A DNA stretch of 11,376 nt from HGM11368 sp051883415. GTDB taxonomy: Bacteria > Bacillota > Clostridia > Christensenellales > UBA3700. The position numbers and the translations under genes were made by a program. The stretch is taken from NCBI GenBank assembly GCA_051883415.1, contig JBJETR010000043.1:1-11376 (forward strand), read 5' to 3'. Shown here piece after piece: positions 1 to 6,410 of this stretch (position 1 is the first letter of the stretch; each line of letters begins with the position of its first letter). Under the pieces are notes generated by a model, which did no database searches, was not told where the DNA came from, and saw only the letters and a list, made by a program, of their open reading frames with translations.

Positions 1-3
1 TTG

Positions 4-32
4 TTGCCAACTACGGCGTTATTTGATATAAT
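4..32 (+). promoter_or_regulatory. Sigma-A-type promoter of pckG
   Basis: A -35 hexamer TTGCCA (4-9) and a perfect -10 TATAAT (27-32) are separated by exactly 17 nt. Transcription would start near 39, giving a leader of about 38 nt that carries the AAGGAG ribosome binding site (64-69) of pckG. This is inferred from consensus matching only; no operator or attenuator is visible in the short leader. Confidence 0.72.
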
Positions 33-76
33 AGGCATAACCGAAAATTGATATTATTTTAACAAGGAGATATGAT

Positions 77-1852
77 ATGGAAATGACAACAAACAAGCAA
101 GTTTTGGATTTTGTCAACAGCAGAGCAAAACTCGTTGGCGCTGGCAAAATAGTTTGGATCACCGGTGAAAAGGAACAATACGACCAACTCACCCAAGAAG
201 CTATTGCTAGCGGAGAAATGATAGAACTCAATCAAGAGTTGCTCCCTGGCTGTTTGCTTCACAGAACCAAAGAAAACGACGTTGCTCGTGTAGAAAACAG
301 AACCTTTATTTGTTCGAGAGACGAGAAGGACTGCGGACCTACCAACAATTGGTGGAATCCTACCGAAGCATACGCAAAACTTGACAGCATACTCGAAGGT
401 GCTTACAAGGGCAACACCATGTACGTAATACCTTTCTCTATGGGACCTGTAGGCGGACCTATTTCCAAGATTGGTATCGAAGTTACCGACTCTATCTATG
501 TAGTGCTCAACATGAGAATTATGACTCGTGTAGGCAAAGACGTACTTGACGCTCTTGGCGACAGCAACGACTTCGTTAGAGGAACTCACGCTAAGTGCGA
601 CGTTGATCCTGAGAACAGATATATCTGCCAATTCCCTGAGGACAACGCTATCGTATCCGTCAACAGTGCTTACGGTGGCAACGTATTGCTCGGCAAAAAG
701 TGCTTTGCATTGCGTATCGCTTCTTACCAAGGCAAAAACGAAATGTGGATGGCAGAGCACATGCTCATTCTCGGTATCGAGAAGCCAAACAAAGAGATCG
801 TATACATGGCAGCCGCATTCCCATCTGCATGCGGTAAGACCAACCTCGCAATGCTCATTCCTCCACAAGGCTATCTTGCAGAGGGCTATAGAGTATTCAC
901 CGTAGGTGACGACATCGCTTGGATTAAGAAAGGTCCGGACGGAAGACTCTACGCTATCAACCCTGAGAACGGCTTCTTCGGCGTAGCACCTGGAACTAAC
1001 AAAAAGTCCAACCCTAACGCTCTCGCAGCTACTATGAAAAACACCATCTTCACCAACGTTGCTCTCAACCTCGAGAACAACACCGTATGGTGGGAAGGTC
1101 TTGACAAGAACCCACCTGTCAACGCTATCGATTGGAAGGGCAACCCATGGAATGGTCAAACTTCTACCGAGAAGGGTGCTCATCCAAACAGCAGATTTAC
1201 TGCTCCTGCAGTCAACTGCCCATGCATCAGCTCTGAGTTCGAGAACCCTGCAGGCGTGCCAATCAGTGCATTCATCTTTGGTGGACGTCGTCCAACTACC
1301 GTTCCACTCGTATACCAAGCAAGAAGCTGGGAAAACGGTGTATTCGTTGGCTCTATCATGGGCTCCGAGACCACTGCGGCAGCTACGGGTGCAGTCGGCG
1401 TAGTAAGAAGAGATCCAATGGCTATGCGTCCATTCTGCGGATATCACATGGGAGATTACTTCCAACATTGGCTCGATATGGGCAAGACCGTAGACGTAGA
1501 CAAACAACCTAAGTTCTTCAACGTCAATTGGTTCCGTACCGATGCAGAAGGTCACTTCATTTGGCCAGGCTTTGGTGACAATATGCGTGTTCTTGATTGG
1601 ATGCTCAAGCGTATTGCCGGTGAAGTAGACGCAGTTGAGACTCCAATCGGCTTTGTTCCTAAGGCTGAGGACATCAATCTCGAAGGACTTGACTTCTCCA
1701 GAGAAACTCTTGCAGATATTCTCAAGGTTGACAAGGACGCTTGGAAGAAAGAAGCAGAAGGTATCAAAGAATTCTACGAGACCTTTGGCGACAGACTCCC
1801 TGCAGAACTTGCTAAGCAAGCCGACGAGCTTATCGACAGACTCAACAAGTAA
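77..1852 (+). CDS. pckG: Phosphoenolpyruvate carboxykinase (GTP)
   Basis: Interconverts oxaloacetate + GTP and PEP + CO2 + GDP in the cytosol. In fermenting gut anaerobes it often runs in the carboxylating direction, which cannot be decided here. The 591-aa length is normal for the GTP family and the sequence is unlike the ATP-dependent PckA family. Visible motifs are the substrate loop GPVGGP (residues 123-128), the P-loop FPSACGKTN (248-256) with the family's reactive Cys252, Lys254 and Thr255, and the metal/nucleotide motif GDDIAW (277-282). The start is fixed by AAGGAG at 64-69, 7 nt upstream; an overlapping ATG at 72 is in another frame. The gene has its own promoter and terminator, so it is probably monocistronic. 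It appears intact. Confidence 0.96.
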   Translation: MEMTTNKQVLDFVNSRAKLVGAGKIVWITGEKEQYDQLTQEAIASGEMIELNQELLPGCLLHRTKENDVARVENRTFICSRDEKDCGPTNNWWNPTEAYAKLDSILEGAYKGNTMYVIPFSMGPVGGPISKIGIEVTDSIYVVLNMRIMTRVGKDVLDALGDSNDFVRGTHAKCDVDPENRYICQFPEDNAIVSVNSAYGGNVLLGKKCFALRIASYQGKNEMWMAEHMLILGIEKPNKEIVYMAAAFPSACGKTNLAMLIPPQGYLAEGYRVFTVGDDIAWIKKGPDGRLYAINPENGFFGVAPGTNKKSNPNALAATMKNTIFTNVALNLENNTVWWEGLDKNPPVNAIDWKGNPWNGQTSTEKGAHPNSRFTAPAVNCPCISSEFENPAGVPISAFIFGGRRPTTVPLVYQARSWENGVFVGSIMGSETTAAATGAVGVVRRDPMAMRPFCGYHMGDYFQHWLDMGKTVDVDKQPKFFNVNWFRTDAEGHFIWPGFGDNMRVLDWMLKRIAGEVDAVETPIGFVPKAEDINLEGLDFSRETLADILKVDKDAWKKEAEGIKEFYETFGDRLPAELAKQADELIDRLNK

Positions 1853-1873
1853 TATAATATTATATCAAATACT

Positions 1874-1910
1874 AATATCCACTCTATCTATATGGGGTGG
1901 ATATTTTTTT
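1874..1910 (+). terminator. Intrinsic terminator of pckG
   Basis: AATATCCAC (1874-1882) pairs perfectly with GTGGATATT (1897-1905) around a 14-nt loop. The descending arm runs into an uninterrupted T tract (1904-1910). It lies 21 nt after the pckG stop codon. Confidence 0.85.
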
Positions 1911-1913
1911 GCC

Positions 1914-2040
1914 TTTTGACGGCATATCTGCTTCGTAATACATTGTCGAGCGGAGATTTTGCTCAGTCACGTACGTCCAAGTACGCTCCTGTCGCAAAAA
2001 CTCCGCTCTTCGCGTCTTACTCGCACCTATGCCGTCAAAA
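1914..2040 (+). repeat. Palindromic element, copy A1 (127 bp)
   Basis: A long imperfect palindrome. The outer arms TTTTGACGGCATA (1914-1926) and TATGCCGTCAAAA (2028-2040) are perfect reverse complements. Inner arms GAGCGGAGATTTTGC (1949-1963 area) and GCAAAAACTCCGCTC (1995-2008 area) pair with one mismatch, and a central hairpin CGTAC/GTACG (1970-1974/1981-1985) closes it. It shares CTTCGTAATAC (1931-1941), TTGTCGAGCG (1943-1952) and a 20-nt identical block (2004-2023) with the copy at 2175-2302, so it belongs to a dispersed family. It has no coding capacity of note. A non-autonomous MITE- or REP-like element is the most likely identity. Confidence 0.85.
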
Positions 2041-2065
2041 CTATTCTACCAAACTTTACTTTTGG

Positions 2066-2110
2066 GCAACTTTTCTTGCTCACGTACGCATTATAGTACG
2101 CTCGCTACGC
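2066..2110 (+). repeat. Degenerate fragment of the palindromic element
   Basis: The stretch resembles the central part of copy A1: a GCTCACGTACG-like arm, a small hairpin CGTAC/GTACG (2083-2087/2096-2100), then CTCGC. No complete arms can be found, so it is probably a decayed remnant. The bases before it (2041-2065) show nothing recognisable. Confidence 0.4.
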
Positions 2111-2367
2111 TTTGGCTGTGTATATGCGTCGTAATACTGTGTCGTAACTTACGTTTGCGTGTTGGTCACATACGTTTTGATGGCGTATATACTTCGTAAT
2201 ACTTTGTCGAGCGTGTGGTTGTATTGCGGTCACATACGGAGCAGTATGCTCCCTTATACAATCCTCGCTCTTCGCGTCTTACTCGTATCTACACCATCAA
2301 AATAAAAAGTATGCTCCCTGCACAAAATCCGCTTACTCCTTGTCTTACTAGCATCTACACCGTGAGA
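2111..2367 (+). repeat. Palindromic element, older copy A4, split by an insertion
   Basis: The left half (about 2111-2174) and right half (2303-2367) together make about 129 bp, the family length of 126-128 bp. The left half carries CGTAATACTGTGTCG (2130-2144) and GGTCACATACG (2164-2174). The right half carries AAAAAGTATGCTCCCT (2304-2319) and CTCCTTGTCTTACT (2336-2349), both identical to the reverse complement of copy A3. The arms still pair across the insertion: GTGTATATGC (2118-2127) against GCATCTACAC (2351-2360), one mismatch. The interruption falls in the central loop, between CATAC and GTATG. The outermost 6-7 bases of the two ends no longer match, consistent with greater age; the left boundary is approximate. 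Confidence 0.75.
2175..2302 (+). repeat. Palindromic element, copy A2 (128 bp), nested in copy A4
   Basis: Outer arms TTTTGATGG (2175-2183) and CCATCAAAA (2294-2302) are perfect reverse complements, and pairing continues inward with mismatches. A central hairpin GGAGCA-GTA-TGCTCC (2238-2252) closes it. It matches copy A1 at CTTCGTAATAC (2192-2202), TTGTCGAGCG (2204-2213) and a 20-nt block (2266-2285). It lies exactly between the two halves of copy A4, so it looks like a later insertion. No clear direct target duplication flanks it. Confidence 0.85.
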
Positions 2368-2370
2368 AAG

Positions 2371-2397
2371 ACCACCGATAGGTGGTGGAAGGGTTGT
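2371..2397 (+). repeat. Short hairpin repeat, family C, partial copy
   Basis: A perfect hairpin ACCACC-GATA-GGTGGT (2371-2386) is followed directly by GGAAGGGTTGT (2387-2397). The same 11-nt tail follows the hairpin at 2711-2730, so the two are members of one repeat type with different stem sequences. The copy abuts the right end of copy A4. The following 53 bases (2398-2450) show nothing recognisable. Confidence 0.6.
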
Positions 2398-2450
2398 CAA
2401 ATCCTATAATATCCTTTGGGAGTACGACTAAATCTGCCTAATAATACTCA

Positions 2451-2576
2451 TCTCACGCCATAGGTACAAGTAAGACAAGGAGAGTGAGGACGGCGTGAGG
2501 GAGCATACTTTTTTGTATGTGACCGACACGCTACCGCAAACTCGACACAGTATTGCGTAGTAGATATGGCGTGAGA
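2451..2576 (-). repeat. Palindromic element, copy A3 (126 bp), inverted
   Basis: Outer arms TCTCACGCCATA (2451-2462) and TATGGCGTGAGA (2565-2576) are perfect reverse complements. A central hairpin CATAC-TTTTTT-GTATG (2504-2519) closes the palindrome. Read on the minus strand it aligns with the other copies: AATACTGTGTCGAG, GGTCACATAC, AGTATGCTCCCT and CTTGTCTTACT occur in the same order and spacing. It is therefore the same element inserted in the opposite orientation. It is closest to the split copy A4. Confidence 0.85.
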
Positions 2577-2598
2577 GTGTGTCGCAGGTTTACAAATA

Positions 2599-2680
2599 GG
2601 TCGTAGAAAAGGGAGAGAGCCAAACGATAAACGATGATTGCACAGAAAGTGCAATCGAGTCAAAGTGACGGCGAACGACC
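2599..2680. repeat. Branched fold of unknown identity (repeat or structured RNA)
   Basis: An outer stem GGTCGT/ACGACC (2599-2604/2675-2680) encloses a perfect 8-bp hairpin GATTGCAC-AGAAA-GTGCAATC (2636-2656) and a 4-bp hairpin GTCA-AAG-TGAC (2659-2669), giving a three-way junction. The left side of the junction (2605-2635) is single-stranded and purine-rich. It sits between copy A3 and the family C repeat, so it may be another dispersed element rather than an RNA gene. It matches no RNA class I can name, and either strand could be the transcribed one. Confidence 0.45.
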
Positions 2681-2683
2681 AAA

Positions 2684-2741
2684 AAGCCGTCCTCCTGTGT
2701 AAGGGAAGGTGTCTTGCCGAATGGCAAGACGGAAGGGTTGT
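2684..2741. repeat. Short hairpin repeat, family C, fuller copy
   Basis: AGCCGTCCTCCTGTGTAAGG (2685-2704) is followed by a perfect 8-bp hairpin GTCTTGCC-GAAT-GGCAAGAC (2711-2730) and the tail GGAAGGGTTGT (2731-2741). On the minus strand it reads ACAACCCTTCC, then a hairpin, then ACACCTTCCCTT. That layout resembles intergenic palindromic repeats common in gut Clostridia; this likeness is from memory and not searched. It is not a plausible terminator because no T tract follows the stem on either strand. Confidence 0.6.
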
Positions 2742-2892
2742 TTACATTTGTCATTGCGTTGTGTATGATGGCAATCTCAATATTTCTAAGGCTTGCTTAT
2801 TATAGACTTTTTACACATTTATTTCTCTCATAACGCAAGGTGTAAATTCTTTGTAAAGGTAGTCTTTTATGACGCATTTACCATTTACAAAG
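2741..2892 (+). other. Paired segments upstream of the MMPL gene
   Basis: Nearest the gene, CTTTGTAAAGGTA (2849-2861) pairs with TACC-A-TTTACAAAG (2879-2892), giving 13 bp with one bulged A. Before it, TTTACAC (2810-2816) can pair with GTGTAAA (2840-2846). An alternative, mutually exclusive fold pairs TTTACA (2741-2746) and TTGCGTTGTG (2754-2763) with CATAACGCAA (2829-2838) and TGTAAA (2841-2846). These could be a leader structure or the decayed ends of another repeat. No clear promoter was found in 2742-2918. Confidence 0.4.
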
Positions 2893-2918
2893 ATAGATAA
2901 TTATAATAAAATAACAAT

Positions 2919-5144
2919 ATGAACAAGTTTGCCAAATTTATCGTCAAGCACAAGATACTTATTTTAGGTTTGACGGCGCTTATATCGATAGCGTCAGTCG
3001 TAGCCATGCTTTACGTCAATGTCAATTCCGACATATTGTCCTATCTTCCCGACGGGTACGATATGACCGAGGGCATGGACTTTATGCGTCAAAACTTTGA
3101 CATGCAGGGCGATGCGATTATCGGCGTGGCTGACGTTGATTATGCCACTATGGTTGCAATAACCGACCAAATCAAAAAGGAGAATGGCATCAAAGAGGGT
3201 GGCGTTATTTGGCTTGGAATGATATTGGAGATGGCAGAAGGCGGAGGGGCAATGTCGGACGTAGTTGCAGGGCTTGCTAGCAACGAAGACGTGCTCAACT
3301 TGTTCTATCCTAAGCGAAATGCAGGCGAGCCTTTTACCGAAGAAACCAAACTTCAAAAGGGCAACTATATGATAATGCTTCAGCTCAACGTGCCTACGTC
3401 TAGCACTGAAGCATTGGATCTGGTAGAGAAGATTGACACGGTTATTCTTGCCGATTACGAACACGCCATAGGCGGTAGCACGCAGATGACCAAAGAGATA
3501 TTTGACTCCACAATCGGTGAAATTTGGAAGTACATACTCGTAGCAGTGCTAGTAATGTTTATCATATTACTTTGCACCACCACGTCGCTTGTCGAGCCTT
3601 TTATCTTTATGCTTACATTGGGGGTATCCATACTCATCAATATGGGCACCAATCTCATATTGCCTAGCGTATCGGTAGTCACTTTTGCCTCGTCAGCCAT
3701 ATTGCAACTAGGCTTGTCGATGGATTACGCCATATTCCTCATGCACGCTTATGCGGAGGAGTGCACCAAGACTTTGGACGAAACGTTGGCAATGGAGAGG
3801 GCAATTCCTAAGACTTTTTCCACTATATCGTCGTCGGCGCTAACCACTGTGTTTGGTTTTCTTGCGCTATTCTTTATGAAATTCGAGATAGGCGCAGACC
3901 TAGGTGTAGTACTTGCCAAGGGCGTATTTTTGAGCTTAGTGACAGTCATCATAGTCCAACCATGTCTTATGTTGATGATGACCAAACTTCACAAAAAGAC
4001 CTCTCATCGTATATTTGTTCCAAAACTCAAATCCGTTGCCAGCTTCTCGGTGCGCAATCGCAAAGTTATCGTAGTAATAGCGTTGTTGCTTATCGTGCCT
4101 TGCGTTATTATGCAGAGCAAACTCGATTTGAGTTATATCAAATTCACCTACGACAAGGGCGAAAAGACCGAGATAGAGCAGATGGTAGATTCTATGAGCA
4201 ACTCCGTCATTGCTATAGTGCCTGTCAATGCTTCCAAGAACTACGCTTTCTTAGAGGACCTTCAAGATATGGACAACGTGACGGCGACACTTGGATTGTA
4301 TTCTATGATACCTTCGTCGTACGGCAATGTGTTGGGTACTTTGTTGGAGAATAACATCAAGCTTCCGCAAGGCTTTGATATGGTTTCCAATTTTGCTAAC
4401 AACGGCTACACGATGTATTCCATAATGGTCAACTGCGAGGCTGAGAGTCAAGAGGCAAGCCAATCATTGGCACAAATTCGCGATATGCTTGACGACAACT
4501 TCGGCAGTGGCAACTATTATATCACGGGCATGTCGCAAGCTGTCGAGGACCTCAAAGTTATTACGCCAATTGACAATATGATAGTCAACGTTGTGTCAGT
4601 ATTGCTTATATTCGTAGTATTGATGATTGCACTCAAATCAATCAAACTACCTATACTGTTGATATCCGTCATCGAACTTGGCATATTTATTAACCTCTCG
4701 ATAAGTTACGTGTTAGGACAGAGCGTCAACTTTATGGCGTACATTATCATCAGTGCCATTCAGTTGGGTGCAACGGTAGACTATGCAATCTTGTATACCG
4801 TCAAATATCAACGCTATCTTGACGTTATGCCTGCCAAGGAAGCCTCGTACAGAGCGCTTAGAGATAGTGGAGTATCGATACTTACGTCGGTGGCGATAAT
4901 GGCAGGTTGTTGCCTGTCGGTTGCCCTCGTCACGTCCAACCGTATCGTGGGAGAGATTACTCTCATGATAGCTAGAGGCTCTATCATCAGCGGACTTCTC
5001 ACTATGCTGGTTTTGCCTGCATTGCTAGTAGTTACCACGGGCAATCGAAAACTCAAAAAAGCAGGTAAGCGTGCGTCTAAAATACTCAAAAGACAAGAAA
5101 AAATGGCTTTGGCGCAAGAAGCCGAAAAGAGTGCAGAGGTTTGA
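2919..5144 (+). CDS. MMPL-family (RND superfamily) membrane transporter
   Basis: A proton-coupled exporter of the MMPL/RND type in the cytoplasmic membrane; the substrate (lipid, peptide or drug) cannot be read from sequence. The 741-aa protein has the two-fold RND layout: TM1 (about 12-32), an extracytoplasmic domain (33-203), a TM2-TM6 bundle (204-352), then TM7 (about 380-400), a second extracytoplasmic domain (401-550) and TM8-TM12 (551-705). A basic, charged cytoplasmic tail follows (706-741). Both halves keep the Asp-Tyr pair used for proton relay in MmpL proteins: GLSMDY (Asp269-Tyr270) and GATVDY (Asp621-Tyr622). The start is chosen because residues 1-11 form the usual short basic N-terminus before TM1 and an in-frame TAA lies at 2907-2909. 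Oddly, no Shine-Dalgarno is visible before the ATG. The gene stands alone between the repeat island and a convergent operon. Confidence 0.9.
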   Translation: MNKFAKFIVKHKILILGLTALISIASVVAMLYVNVNSDILSYLPDGYDMTEGMDFMRQNFDMQGDAIIGVADVDYATMVAITDQIKKENGIKEGGVIWLGMILEMAEGGGAMSDVVAGLASNEDVLNLFYPKRNAGEPFTEETKLQKGNYMIMLQLNVPTSSTEALDLVEKIDTVILADYEHAIGGSTQMTKEIFDSTIGEIWKYILVAVLVMFIILLCTTTSLVEPFIFMLTLGVSILINMGTNLILPSVSVVTFASSAILQLGLSMDYAIFLMHAYAEECTKTLDETLAMERAIPKTFSTISSSALTTVFGFLALFFMKFEIGADLGVVLAKGVFLSLVTVIIVQPCLMLMMTKLHKKTSHRIFVPKLKSVASFSVRNRKVIVVIALLLIVPCVIMQSKLDLSYIKFTYDKGEKTEIEQMVDSMSNSVIAIVPVNASKNYAFLEDLQDMDNVTATLGLYSMIPSSYGNVLGTLLENNIKLPQGFDMVSNFANNGYTMYSIMVNCEAESQEASQSLAQIRDMLDDNFGSGNYYITGMSQAVEDLKVITPIDNMIVNVVSVLLIFVVLMIALKSIKLPILLISVIELGIFINLSISYVLGQSVNFMAYIIISAIQLGATVDYAILYTVKYQRYLDVMPAKEASYRALRDSGVSILTSVAIMAGCCLSVALVTSNRIVGEITLMIARGSIISGLLTMLVLPALLVVTTGNRKLKKAGKRASKILKRQEKMALAQEAEKSAEV

Positions 5145-5184
5145 GTAAAGAATAACGTAAGGTAACCTGATATAATTTGGACAA

Positions 5185-5215
5185 AAAATACTCGCTAAAT
5201 TTTAGCGAGTATTTT
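5185..5215. terminator. Bidirectional intrinsic terminator (MMPL gene / serA)
   Basis: A perfect 14-bp stem (5185-5198 with 5202-5215) built around ACTCGCTAA/TTAGCGAGT closes on a 3-nt loop. It is flanked by an A tract (5183-5188) and a T-rich run (5212-5221), so either strand yields a stem followed by U residues. It lies between the stop of the MMPL gene and the stop of serA, which converge, and can serve both. Confidence 0.88.
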
Positions 5216-5240
5216 GTTTTTGTCGATACGTATCGAGTTT

Positions 5241-6401
5241 TTAGAATTTATTGACTGCCAAGAAGCCTTCAACCTTACGCATCTCTTCGAGAGCGGAATT
5301 AGGCAAATCTTCGTCCGTATCAATAATCATATAGCCGATTTCGCCCTTAGAAGCAGATACGAGATTGTTGATATTGATTCCGTGCTCTGCTATAAAGGAA
5401 GAAGCGGTAGCTATCATATTGGCAACGTTTTTGTGGAGTACGGTAATTCTATACTTAGTACATCTAGGTGCGCTTGCGTTAGGGAAGTTTACGCTGTTGA
5501 CTACGTTGCCGTTTTCGAGGTAATCTTTGAGCTGGTTAGCTGCCATCACTGCGCAGTTGTCTTCCGCCTCAGGTGTAGAAGCACCGAGGTGAGGAATGGT
5601 AATGACGTTTTCCACGCCAATCAAATCGTTTTGAGGGAGGTCGGTCACGTATCTTGCAACTTTGCCTGCTTTGAGAGCCTCAACAATGTCTTTGTTGACA
5701 ACGAGCTCTGCACGAGCGCAGTTGATAATAACGACGTCCTTTTTCATAGTAGCGATAGAGTCGGCATTGATACTACCTTTGGTGCTTGGAGTAGCAGGCA
5801 CGTGTAAAGTAATATAGTCGCTCTCTGCGTAGACTTTGCTCAAATCATTGACGTATTCTACGTGTCTATCTATAGACATTGCACCGTTGACATTGAGGTA
5901 AGGATCGTAACCGATAACCTTCATACCCAGAGCGATTGCAGCGTTGGCAACGAGTCTACCGATTGCGCCGAGACCGACTACGCCCAAAGTTTTGCCGTAT
6001 ATTTCTCTACCTATGAAGGCTTTTTTGCCTTTTTCTACGGCTTTAGCCACGTCCTCGTCAATATTAAGAGATTGCGTCCATTTGATACCGTCGTAGATTT
6101 TTCTCGAGCCGAGAAGTAGGGCACAAATAACCAATTCCTTTACTGCATTTGCATTAGCGCCCGGGGTGTTGAATACGCACACGCCTTGAGCCGTCATCTT
6201 ATCAAGAGGAATATTGTTGACGCCTGCACCTGCACGAGCCACGGCTTTGACGGAAGCAGGCACTTGATATTCGTGCATATTAAAGCTTCTTAGGATTATA
6301 GCGTCGGGGTTAGCACAGTCGGCTGAAACGGTGTAGTCCTTGTATTGTAGGATAGAACCGACTTTTGGACTAATTTCGTTGAGTTTAAGAATATTGTACA
6401 T
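5241..6401 (-). CDS. serA: D-3-phosphoglycerate dehydrogenase (short ACT type)
   Basis: Oxidises 3-phosphoglycerate to 3-phosphohydroxypyruvate with NAD, the first step of serine synthesis. The 386-aa protein has the D-2-hydroxyacid dehydrogenase fold: the Rossmann motif GLGAIG (143-148) with Asp166 for the NAD ribose, Arg230 (NCAR) and His271 (HLGAST) as catalytic residues, then a C-terminal ACT domain (about 317-386) for possible serine feedback. The span from Arg to His (41 residues) is about 11 shorter than in E. coli SerA, and the usual catalytic Glu in a PxEP context is not seen; TDLPQNDL (253-260) occupies the area. Start choice: AAGGAG on the minus strand (6412-6407) overlaps the serC stop codon, and the intergenic gap is 9 nt. 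It is the second gene of the serC-serA operon. Confidence 0.93.
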   Translation of the reverse strand: MYNILKLNEISPKVGSILQYKDYTVSADCANPDAIILRSFNMHEYQVPASVKAVARAGAGVNNIPLDKMTAQGVCVFNTPGANANAVKELVICALLLGSRKIYDGIKWTQSLNIDEDVAKAVEKGKKAFIGREIYGKTLGVVGLGAIGRLVANAAIALGMKVIGYDPYLNVNGAMSIDRHVEYVNDLSKVYAESDYITLHVPATPSTKGSINADSIATMKKDVVIINCARAELVVNKDIVEALKAGKVARYVTDLPQNDLIGVENVITIPHLGASTPEAEDNCAVMAANQLKDYLENGNVVNSVNFPNASAPRCTKYRITVLHKNVANMIATASSFIAEHGININNLVSASKGEIGYMIIDTDEDLPNSALEEMRKVEGFLAVNKF

Positions 6402-6410
6402 AATCTCTCC

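Noticed and set aside
59..1819. A 586-codon open frame on the minus strand, antisense to almost all of pckG
   Set aside because: It has no recognisable domain, reads as unusual Cys/Val/Ser-rich sequence, and lies opposite a clear, full-length PEP carboxykinase. Long antisense frames arise when the sense gene avoids TTA, CTA and TCA in the matching phase.
1914..2576. The repeats as a CRISPR array
   Set aside because: Copies are about 127 bp, differ in orientation and arm sequence, have no regular spacers, and no cas gene is present.
1892..2663. Several 64-80 codon open frames within the repeat island
   Set aside because: They run across palindromic repeat copies in different frames, begin in or near repeats and lack ribosome binding sites, so they are chance frames.
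2711..2741. The GTCTTGCC/GGCAAGAC hairpin as a terminator
   Set aside because: The stem is followed by GGAAGGGTTGT on the plus strand and by ACACCTTCC on the minus strand, with no T tract on either side.
2884..2907. TTTACA (2884-2889) and TATAAT (2902-2907) as a promoter of the MMPL gene
   Set aside because: The spacer is 12 nt, too short for a normal sigma-A promoter; the alternative TTTACC (2877-2882) gives 19 nt and a start almost at the ATG.
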